Positions 55,291 through 64,000 of a stretch of 64,000 bases of DNA are shown here, piece after piece; positions within the stretch are counted from its first letter, which is position 1, and each line of letters starts with the position of its first letter. The DNA comes from Panopea generosa. Lineage: Eukaryota; Mollusca; Bivalvia; Adapedonta; Hiatellidae. The stretch covers positions 76,769,574 to 76,833,573 of the forward strand of contig CM055899.1 in assembly GCA_029582155.1 (NCBI GenBank), written 5' to 3'. The position numbers were made by a program, and so were the translations under genes. A model generated the notes under the pieces. That model made no database searches. It was given only the letters and a program-made list of their open reading frames with translations, and was not told the origin of the DNA.

Positions 55291-58200
55291 TAAGTAATAT
55301 AATGATAATATCTGCCTTGAGCCTGGCAGATAATAGTTCAGCAATAAATTGATAATGTCTCCCTTGAGCCTGGCAGACAATAGTGAAGCAATAAAGTGAT
55401 AATATCTGCCTTGAACGTGTCAGATTATTCTGAAGTAATATAGCTATAATGTAAACATTAAACATGGCAGATAACAGTGAATTAATAAAGTGATAATGTT
55501 TGCCTTCAGCCTGGCAGATAATATTAAATTAATATAGTGATAATGTCTGCCTTGAACCTAGCATATAATAGTAAATTGATACAGAGATAATGTCTGCATT
55601 GAGCCTGGAAGATAAGAGTTAAGTAATAAATTGATAATGTCTGCCTTGAGCCTGGCAGATAAGAGTTAAGTAATATTGTGATAATGTGTGTCTTGACCCT
55701 GGCATATAATAATTCAATAATATAGGGATAATTTCTGTCTTGAGCCTGGCAGATTATAGTTAAGTAATATAGTGATAATGTCTGCCTTGAGCCTGGCAGA
55801 TTATAGTTAAGTAATATACTGATAATGTCTGCCTTGAACCTGGCAGATAATTGTTAAGTAATATAATGGTTATATCTGCCTAGAACCTGGCAGATGACAT
55901 TAAAATAATAGAGTAATAATGTCTGCATTGGGCATGTCAGATAAATTTAAGTAATAAAGTGATAATGTCTGCTTTGAACCTGGTAGATAATTGTTAAGTT
56001 ATATAGTGATAATGTCTGCCTTGAGCCTGGCAGATAATAGTTAAGTAACAAATTGATAATGTCTGCCTTGAACCTGGCAAATAATTGTGAAGCAATATAG
56101 TGATAATGTCTGCCTTGAACTTGGCAGATAATAGTTAAGTAATATTGTGATAATGTCTGTCTTAAGCCTGGCAGATAATAGTTTAATAATATAGGGATAA
56201 TGTCTGCCTTGAAACTGGCAAATTATAGTTAAGTAATATAGTGATTATATCTGCCTTGAACCTGGCAGATGACAGTAAAATAAGAGAGTGGTAATGTCTA
56301 CATTGAGCATGTCAGATAAAAGTATAGTAATAAAGTGAGAATTTCTGCCTTGAACTTGGCAGATAATAGTTCAGTAATAAATTGATAATATCTGCCTTGA
56401 GCCTGGAATACAATAGTGAAGCAATATAGTGATAATGTCTGCCTTGAACCTGGCAGATAATAGTCAAGTAATATTGTGATAATGTCTGCTTTGAGCCTCG
56501 CAGATTATAGTAAAGTATTATAGAGATTTAGTAAAGTAATATGGTGAAAATATCTAAAATGAGCATGGCAGGTAATAGTAAAGTAATATAGTGATAATGT
56601 CTGCCTTTAGGCAGGCTGATAATAGTTAAGTAATATAGTTATAATGTCTGCCTTGAGCCTGGCAGATAATAGTAAAGTAATCAAGTGATTATATCTGCCT
56701 TGAACCTAGCAGATAACAGTAAATTAATAAAGTGACAATGTCTGCCTTCATCGTGGCAGATAAAGCATAATTAATATAGTAAAAATGCCTGCTTAGAACC
56801 TGGAAGATAATGATAAAGTAATATAGTGATAATGTCTGCCTTGAACCTGGCAGATGATAGTAAAGTAATTTAGTGAAAATGTCTAACTTGAGCCTGGCAT
56901 ATAAAGTAAATTAATATAGAGATATTATCTGCCTTGCTCATGGCAGATAATAGTGAAGAAATATAGTGATAATATCTGCCTTTAGCCTGGCTGATAATAG
57001 ATGAGTAATATAGTTATAATGTGTGCCTTGAGCCTGGCAGATAATAGTAAAGTAATAAAGTGATTATATCTGCTTTGAGCCTGGCAGATAACAGTTAAGT
57101 AATAAAGTGATCATGTCTGCCTTGATCCTGGCATATATTAGTTAAGTAATATAGTGGTAATGTCTGACTTGAGCTTGGCAGATAATAGTTCAGTAATAAA
57201 TTGATAATGTCTGCCTTGAGCCTGGCAAATGATTGTTAAGTAATATAATGATAATGTCTGCCTTGAGTCTGATACATAATAGTAAAGTAATAAAGTGACT
57301 ATATCTGCCTTAAGCCTGGCAGATAACAGTTAAGTAATAAATTGATAATGTCTGCCTTGAGCCTGGCAAATAATAGTTAAGTAATATAATGATAACGTCT
57401 GCCTTGAGCCTGGCAGACAATAGTGAAGCTGTATAGTGATAATGTCTGCCTTGAGCCTGGCAGATGATAAGTAATATGGTGATAATGTGCGTCTTGAGCC
57501 TGGCAGATAATAGTTCTATAATATAGGGATAATTTCCCCCTTGAACCTGGCAGATTATAGTTAAGTAATATAATGATAATGTGTGCCTTGAGCCTGGCAG
57601 ATTATAGTTAAGTAATATAGTGATAATGTCTGCCTTTAGCCTGGCAGATAACAGTAAATTAATAAAGTGATAATGTTTGCCTTCAGGCTGGCAGATAATA
57701 TTAAATTAATATAGTGAAAATGTCTGCCTTGAACCTAGCATATAATAATAAATTTATACAGAGATAATGTCTGCATTGAGCCTGGAAGATAAGAGTTAAG
57801 TAATATAGCGATAATATCTGCCTTGAGCCTGGCAGATAATAGTTAAGTAATAAATTGATAATGTCTGCCTTGAGCCTGGCAGATAATAATGATGCAATAT
57901 AGTGATAATGTCTGCCTTGAGCCTGGCAGATAATAGTTAAGTAATATTGTGATAATGTCTGTCTTGAGCCTGGTAGATAATAGTCAGTAATAAATTGATA
58001 ATGCCTGCCTTCAGCCTGGCAGACAATAGTGAAGCAATATAGTGATAATGTCTGCCTTGAGCCTGGCAGATAAAAGTTAAGTAATATTGTGATAATGTGC
58101 GTCTTGAGACTGGCAGATAATAGTTAAGTAATATATTGATAATATATGCCTTGAGCCTGGCAGATTATAGTTAATTAATATAGTGATAATGTCTGCCTTG

Positions 58201-61200
58201 AGCCTGGCAGATAATAGTTCAGTAATAAATTGATAATGTCTGCCTTGAGCTTGGCAAATAATAGTTAAGTATTATAATGATAATGTCTACATTGAGCCTG
58301 GCAGATAATAGTTCAGTAATAATTTGATAATGTCTGCCTTGAGCCTGGCAGATAATAGTGAAGTAATATAGGGATAATGTCTGCTTTGAACCTGGCAGAT
58401 AATATTTATGTAATAAAGTGATAATGTCAGCCTTGAACCTGGCAGATACTAGTTAAGTAATATAGGGATTATGTCTGCCTTGAGACTGGCAGCTAATAGT
58501 TAAATAATATAGTGATAATGTCTGCCTTGAGCATGGCAGACAATAGTGAAGCAATATAGTGATAATATCTGCCTTGAACGTGGCCGATTATTCTGAAGTA
58601 ATATAGCTATAATGTATACTTTTAACCTGGCAGATAACAGTAAATTAATAAAGTGATAATGTTTGCCTTTAGCCTGGCAGATAATATTAAATTAATATAG
58701 TGATAATGTCTGCCTTGAACCTAGCATATTTTAATAAATTTATACAGAAATATTGTCTGCATTGAGCCTGGAAGATAAGAGTTAAGTAATATAGCGATAA
58801 TATCTGCCTTGAGCCTGGCAGATAAGAATTAAGTAATAAATTGATAATGTCTGCCTTGAGCCCGGCAGATAATAGTTATGTAATATTGTGATAATGTCTG
58901 TATTGAGCCTGGCAGATACTAATTCAATAATATAGGGACAATTTCTGTCTTGAGCCTGGCAGATGATAGTTAAGTAATATAGTGATAATGTCTGCCTTGA
59001 GCCTGGCAGATTATAGTTAAGTAATATAGTGATAATGTCTGCCTTGAACCTGGCAGATGACATTAAAATAATAGAGTGATAATGTCTGCATTGGGCATGT
59101 CAGATAAAATTTAAGTAATAAAGTGGTTATGTCTGCCTTGAACCTGGTAGATAATTGTTAAGTTATATAGTGATAATGTCTGCCTTGAGCCTGGCAGATA
59201 ATAGTTAAGTAACAAATTGATAATGTCTGCCTTGAACCTGGAAAATAATTGTGAAGCAATATAGTGATAATGTCTGCCTTGAACCTGGCAGATAATAGTT
59301 AAGTAATATTGTGATAATGTTTATCTTGAGCCTGGCAGATAATAGTTAAATAATATAGGGATGATGTCTGCCTTGAACCTGGCAAATTATAGTTAAGTAA
59401 TATAGTGATTATATTTGCCTTGAACCTGGCAGATGACAGTAAAATAATAGAGTGATAATGTTTACATTGCCCATGTCAGATAAAAGTATAGTAATAAAGT
59501 GATAATTTTTGCCTTGAACCTGGTAGATAATAGTTCAGTAATAAATTGATAATGTCGGCCTTGAGCCTGGAAGACAATAGTGAAGCAATATAGTGATAAT
59601 GTCTGCCTTGAGCCTGGCAGATAATAGTTAAGTAATATTGTGAAAATGTGCGTCTTGAGCCTGGCAGATAATAGTTAAGTAATATAGCGATAATGTCTGC
59701 CTTGAGCCTGGCAGATTATAGTTAAGTTATAGAGTGATAATGTCTGCCTTGAGCCTGGCAAATAATTGTTAAGTATTATAATGATAATGTCTGCCTTGAG
59801 CCTGGCAGTTAATAGTTCAGTAATAATTTGATAATGCCTGCCTTGAGACTGACCGACAATAGTTAAGTAATATAATGATAATGTGCGTCTTCAACCTGGC
59901 AGGTAATAGTTCTATAATATAGGGATAATTTCTGCCTTGAACCTGGCAGATTAAAGTTAAGTAATATAGTGATAATGTCTGCCTTGAGACAGGCTGATAA
60001 CAGTTAAATAATAAAGTGATAATGTCTGCCTTGAGCCTGGCAGATTATAGTTAAGTAATATAGTGGTAATGTCTGCCTTGAGCCTGGCAGATTAAAGTTA
60101 AGTAATATTGTGATAATGTCTGCCTTGAGCCTTGCAGATAATAGTGAAATAATATAGGGATACTGTGTGCTTTGAACCTGGCAGATAATAGTTAAGTAAT
60201 ATAGTGATTATATCTGCATTGAACCTGGCAGATGACAGTAAAAAAATAGATTGACATTGTCTACATTGAGCATGTCAGATAAAAGTAAGGTAATAAAGTG
60301 ATACTGTCTGCCTTGAACCTGGCAGATCATAGTAAAGTAACAGAGTGTTAATGTCTGCCTTGAACCTGGCAGATAATAGTCAAGTAATATTGTGATAATG
60401 TCTGCATTGAGCCTCGCAGATTATAGTAAAGTAATTTAGATATTTAGTAAAGTAATATAGTGAAAATGTCTACAATGAGCATGGCAGGTAATAGTAAAGT
60501 AATATACTGTAATGTCTGCCTTGAGCCTGGCACATGACAGTTAAGTAATATAGTGATAATGTCTGCCTTGAGCCTGGCAAATAATAGTTAATTGATACGG
60601 AGATAATGTCTTCTTTGAGCCTGGAATATAATAGTTGAGTAATACAGGGATAATGTCTGCCTTGAACCTGGCAGATAATAGTTAAGTAATATAGGGATAA
60701 TGTCTGCCTTGAGCCTGGCAGTTAATAGTTAAGTAATAAAGTGATAATGTCTGCCTTGAACCTGGCAGATAATTGTTAAGTTATATAGTGATAATGTCTG
60801 CATTGATCCTGACAGATAATAGTTAAATAATATAATGATAATATCTGCCTAGAACCTGGCAGATGACATTAAAATAATAAAGTGATAATGTCTGCATTGG
60901 GCATGTCAGATAAAATTTAAGTAATAAAGTGATAATGTCTGCCCTGAACCTGGCAGATAATAGTTCAGTAATATATTGATAATGTCTGCCTTGAGCCTGG
61001 CAGACAATATTGAAGCAATATAGTGATAATGTCTGCCTTTAGCCAGGCTGATAATAGTTAAGTAATATAGTTATAATGTATGCCTTGAGCCTGGCAGATA
61101 ATAGTAAAGTAATATAATGATAATGTATGCCTTGAACCCGGCAGATAATAGTTCAGTAATAAATTGATAATGTCTGCCTTGAGCCTGGCAGACAATAGTG

Positions 61201-61920
61201 AAGCAATATAATAATAATGTCTGCCTTGAGCCTGGCAGATAATAGTTAAGTATTATTGTGATAATGTGCGTCTTGAGCGTGGCAGATAACAGTTCTATAA
61301 TATAGGGATGATTTTTGCCTTGAACCTGGCAGATTATACTTAAATAATATTGTGATAATGTCTGCCTTGAGCCTGGCAGATTATAGTTATGTAATATAGT
61401 GATAATGTCTGCATTCAGCATGGCAGATTATAGTTAAGTAATATAGTGATAATGTCTGCCTTGAGTCTGGCAGATAATAGTGAAGTAATATATGGATAAT
61501 GTCTGCCTTGTACCTGGCAGATAATAGTTAAGTAATATAGTGATTATATCTGCGTTGAATCTGGCAGATGACAGTAAAATATTAGAGTGACAATGTCTAC
61601 ATTGAGCGTGTCAGATAAAAGTAAAGTAATCAAGTGATACAGTCTGCCTTGAACCTGGCAGATCATAGTAGAGTAACAGAGTGTTAATGTCTGCCTTTAA
61701 CCTGGCAGATAATAGTCAAGTAAAATTGTGATCATGTCTGCTTTGAGCCTCGCAGATTATAGTCAAGTAATATAAAGATTTAGTAAAGTAATATAGTGAA
61801 AATGTCTACAATGAGCATGGCAGGTAATAGTAAAGTAATAAAGTGTAATGTCTGCCTTGAGCCTGGCATATGATAGTTAAGTAATATAGTGATAATGTCT
61901 GCCTTGAGCCTGGCAGATAA

Positions 61921-63236
61921 TAGTAAAGTAATGAAGTGATTATATCTGCCTTGAACCTGGCAGATAACAGTTAAGTAATAAAGTGATCATGTCTGCCTTG
62001 ATCCTGGCAGATAATAGTTAAGTAATATAGGGATAATGTCTACCTTGAGCCTGGCAGATAATATTTAAGTAATAAAATGGTAATGTCAGCCTTGAGCCTG
62101 GCAGGTAATAGTTAAGAAATAGAGTGATAATGTCTGCCTTGAGCCTGGCAGATTATAGTTAAGTAATAGAGTAATAACGTCTGCCTTGAGCCTGGCAGAT
62201 AATAGTTCAGTAATCAATTGATAATGTCTGCCTTGAGCCTGGCAAATAATAGTTAAATAATATAATGATAATGTCTGCCTTGAGCCTGGCAGATTATAGT
62301 TCAGTTATAAATTGATAATATCTGCCTTGAGCCTGGCAGACAATAGTGAAGCAATATAGTGATAATGTCTGCCTTGAGCCTGGCAGATAATAGTTAAGTA
62401 ATATTGTGAAAATGTGCGTCTGAAGGCTGACAGATAATAGTTCTATCATATAGCGATAATTTCTGCCTTGAACCAGGTAGATTTTAGTTAAGTAATATAG
62501 TGATAATGTCTGCCTTGAGCCTGGCAGATTAAAGTTAAGTAATATAGTGATAATGTCTGCCTTGAGCCTGGCAGATAATAGTAAAGTAATGAAGTGATTA
62601 TATCTGCCTTGAACCTGGCAGATAACAGTTAAGTAATAAAGTGATCATGTCTGCCTTGATCCTGGCAGATAATAGTTAAGTAATATAGGGATAATGTCTA
62701 CCTTGAGCCTGGCAGATAATATTTAAGTAATAAAATGGTAATGTCAGCCTTGAGCCTGGCAGGTAATAGTTAAGAAATAGAGTGATAATGTCTGCCTTGA
62801 GCCTGGCAGATTATAGTTAAGTAATAGAGTAATAACGTCTGCCTTGAGCCTGGCAGATAATAGTTCAGTAATCAATTGATAATGTCTGCCTTGAGCCTGG
62901 CAAATAATAGTTAAATAATATAATGATAATGTCTGCCTTGAGCCTGGTAGATTATAGTTCAGTTATAAATTGATAATATCTGCCTTGAGCCTGGCAGACA
63001 ATAGTGAAGCAATATAGTGATAATGTCTGCCTTGAGCCTGGCAGATAATAGTTAAGTAATATTGTGAAAATGTGCGTCTGAAGGCTGACAGATAATAGTT
63101 CTATCATATAGCGATAATCTCTGCCTTGAACCAGGTAGATTTTAGTTAAGTAATATAGTGATAATGTCTGCCTTGAGCCTGGCAGATTAAAGTTAAGTAA
63201 TATAGTGATAATGTCTGCCTTGAGCCTGGCAGATAA
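61921..63236 (+). repeat. Tandem duplication of 14 monomers (658 bp)
   Basis: TAGTAAAGTAATGAAGTG is at 61921 and 62579, exactly 658 bp apart. Both units include the rare variants TATTTAAGTAATAAAATGG, AGTAATAACGTC, GTCTGAAGGCTG and a GTTCTATCATATAG tail. The two copies differ at very few bases, for example GGCAGATTATAG against GGTAGATTATAG. The corresponding place in copy A (about 33.25-33.9 kb) has a single unit. Confidence 0.92.
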
Positions 63237-63586
63237 TAGTGAAGTAATATAGGGATAATGTCTGCCTTGAACCTGGCAGATAATAATTAAGTAATATAGT
63301 GATTATATCTTCGTTGAACCTGGCAGATGACAGTAAAATAATAGAGTGACAATGTCTACATTGAGCATGTCAGATAAAAGTAAAGTAATACAGTGATACT
63401 GTCTGCCTTGAACCTGGCAGATCATAGTTAAGTTACAGAGTGTTAATGTCTGCCTTAAACCTGGCAGGTTATAGTCAAGTAATATTGTGATGATGTCGGC
63501 TTTGAGCCTCGCAGATTATTGTAAAGTCTTATAGAGAATTAGTAAAGTAAAATAATGAAAATATCTACAATGAGCATGGCAGGTAA

Positions 63587-63594
63587 TACATGTA
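63587..63594. other. TACATGTA, second candidate excision footprint
   Basis: The monomer near 34.21 kb in copy A reads GGTAATAGTAAAG. Here the equivalent monomer reads GGTAATACATGTAGTAAAG. The gain is again six bases, again exactly at a TA, and again produces TACATGTA. Because copy A supplies the uninterrupted version, the insertion dates to after the long blocks separated. Confidence 0.55.
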
Positions 63595-64000
63595 GTAAAG
63601 TAATATAGTGATAATGTCTGCCTGTAGCCAGGCTGATAATAGTTAAGTAATATAGATATACTGTCTGCCTGGAGCCTGGCAAATAATAGTAAATTAATCA
63701 AGAGATTATACATGCCTTGAACCTAGCAGATAACAGTTAATTAATCAAGTGATAATGTCTGCCGTCATCGTGGCAGATAAAACATAATTAATATAGTAAT
63801 AATGTCTGTTTAGAACCTGGAAGATAATGATAAAGTAATATAGTGATAATTTCTGCCTTGAACCTGGCAGATTATAGTTAAGTAATATAGTGATAATGTC
63901 TGCATTGAGCCTAGCAGATTATAGTTAAGTAATATAGTGATAATGTCTGCCTTGAGCCTGGCAGATAATAGTGAAGTAATATAGGGATAATGTCTGCCTT

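Larger units (their letters stand above)
13770..63090 (+). repeat. Recurrent cassette with the GTGCGTC monomer (dispersed)
   Basis: A fixed order of monomer types recurs: a GTTCAGTAATAAATTG tail, then GCAGACAATAGTGAAGCAATATAG, then a GTTAAGTAATATTGTG tail, then GTGCGTCTTGAG with GTTCTATAATATAGGG, then ATTTCTGCCTTGAACC with GATTATAGTTAAG. Copies are seen from 13.77 kb to 63.07 kb, about 35 in total, with small variations (GTGCGCC, ATGCGTC, GTGCATC). I noticed none before 13.7 kb. The GTGCGTC change adds a CpG to a monomer type otherwise poor in CpG. The feature spans first to last copy and is not continuous. Confidence 0.8.
917..63560 (+). repeat. Recurrent 68-bp long-monomer variant (about 31 copies, dispersed)
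   Basis: A variant monomer contains a 21-bp internal duplication of the AT-rich tail, reading AGTAAAGTAATATAGAG, then ATTT, then AGTAAAGTAATATAGTG. It is nearly always linked to CCTCGCAG in its own core and followed by a monomer starting AAAATGTCTAC. Copies are near 0.93, 1.04, 1.71, 2.25, 2.60, 4.36, 17.88, 18.46, 20.40, 21.80, 22.00, 27.23, 31.84, 33.08, 34.14, 35.51, 36.76, 38.13, 38.63, 41.68, 41.80, 43.85, 49.96, 51.34, 52.73, 53.97, 54.93, 56.50, 60.42, 61.75 and 63.51 kb. The early copies near 1 kb have a divergent insert (ATTGATATAGTCAAGTAATAG). The feature spans first to last copy and is not continuous. Confidence 0.85.
686..64000 (+). repeat. 47-bp satellite array, about 1,350 copies, continuing past the window
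   Basis: The monomer, read on the plus strand, starts GATAATGTCTGCC, has TTGAGCCT as a central spacer, then GGCAGATAATAG, and ends in an AT-rich tail near GTTAAGTAATATAGT. The sum is 47 bp. The period holds without a single foreign insertion of any size from 686 to 64000, and all copies have the same orientation. The consensus is about 36% GC. Bases 9-14 and 23-28 form an inverted repeat (TCTGCC/GGCAGA, 8-nt loop). The tail is the most variable part: GTTAAG, GTTCAG, GTGAAG, GTAAAG, GTCAAG and GTTCTA recur as distinct types, joined to AATATAGTG, AATATAGGG, AATAAAGTG, AATAAATTG, AATATTGTG or AATATAATG. These linked variants define the higher-order units listed below. Function is unknown. Centromeric, pericentromeric and interstitial locations all remain possible. 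Confidence 0.98.
55398..64000 (+). repeat. Long duplicated block, copy B, running off the window
   Basis: This matches 26171-34623 in order and in rare variants from its first monomer (GAACGTGTCAG at 55.41 kb) to the last base of the window, so the duplication may extend further right. It carries an additional 14-monomer repeat (61921-63236) and single extra monomers, for instance near 55.78 and 62.34 kb, and lacks the 17-monomer repeat of copy A. A six-base TACATGTA insertion at 63587 is absent from the same monomer of copy A. Scattered single-base differences are present throughout, so this is not an exact assembly copy. Confidence 0.9.

Noticed and set aside
767..63713. Dozens of minus-strand open frames of 60-188 codons encoding a repeating 47-residue peptide
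   Set aside because: 47 is not divisible by three, so a frame cycles through all three phases and repeats every 141 bp. The only consensus stop on that strand comes from the GTTAAG tail in one phase, and tail variants GTTCAG, GTGAAG or GTAAAG remove it. Frame length is thus set by which tail variant falls on every third monomer. Frames overlap in different phases, have no flanking gene signals and are scattered through the whole array.
686..64000. CRISPR array
   Set aside because: Repeats are directly adjacent and diverged, with no unique spacers, leader or cas genes.
686..64000. CENP-B box or other known centromere motif in the monomer
   Set aside because: No TTCG...A..CGGG pattern is present in the consensus or in the variants I read. 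Centromere identity cannot be claimed from the sequence.
686..64000. Selection on an RNA hairpin in each monomer
   Set aside because: The TCTGCC/GGCAGA pairing is common, but frequent variants such as TCTAC, TGTCAG and TAGCAG break one side without a matching change on the other. I saw no clear compensatory pairs.
1..64000. Prokaryotic, phage or plasmid origin
   Set aside because: There is no dense coding, no ribosome-binding sites and no operon layout. A 63-kb diverged satellite is characteristic of eukaryotic chromosomes.

Overview
The window is almost entirely one tandem satellite array from a eukaryotic genome. I recognise no protein-coding gene and no RNA gene. Positions 1-650 are non-repetitive flank. 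A candidate mariner-type transposon end lies at 651-685. From 686 to the last base (63.3 kb, about 1,350 copies) the sequence is a head-to-tail 47-bp repeat that runs off the right edge. The consensus monomer is about 36% GC. It carries a short inverted repeat (TCTGCC, 8-nt spacer, GGCAGA) and two GATA-type hexamers. I place it in a eukaryote because of the array's scale, its higher-order structure, the transposon-like end and the lack of any prokaryotic gene layout. An invertebrate animal is a guess only.

Layout. (1) 1-650: flank, with a 16-bp perfect palindrome at 34-49 and a short open minus-strand frame at about 1-143. (2) 651-685: terminal-inverted-repeat-like sequence ending exactly at a TA shared with the first, partial monomer. 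(3) 686 to about 13.5 kb: heterogeneous monomers with local 3-mer, 10-mer and 11-mer duplications. (4) About 13.5 to 26 kb: higher-order repeats, including a series with about 0.94-1.13 kb spacing at 22.2-25.5 kb. (5) 26.17-34.62 kb: an approximately 8.5-kb block repeated at 55.40-64.00 kb. (6) 34.6-44.5 kb: mixed variants, with shortened monomers and 3-mer and 8-mer repeats. (7) 44.47-49.31 kb: the most homogenised part, alternating 22-mer (1,034 bp) and 25-mer (1,175 bp) units that together form a 2,209-bp duplication. (8) 49.3-55.3 kb: an 8-mer pair and a pair offset by 960 bp. (9) 55.4-64 kb: the second copy of the long block.

The array behaves as a record of unequal exchange: nearly every local duplication I measured has an offset equal to a whole number of 47-bp units (3, 8, 10, 11, 14, 17, 22, 25 or 47), and the exceptions trace to identifiable length-variant monomers. 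Two sites carry a six-base insertion that turns TA into TACATGTA, the form of scar expected after excision of a Tc1-type transposon. The many minus-strand open frames are a by-product of the repeat and are not annotated as genes. Coordinates of higher-order units were read by eye from shared diagnostic variants. Offsets are exact where quoted between named markers, and block edges are good to about one monomer.
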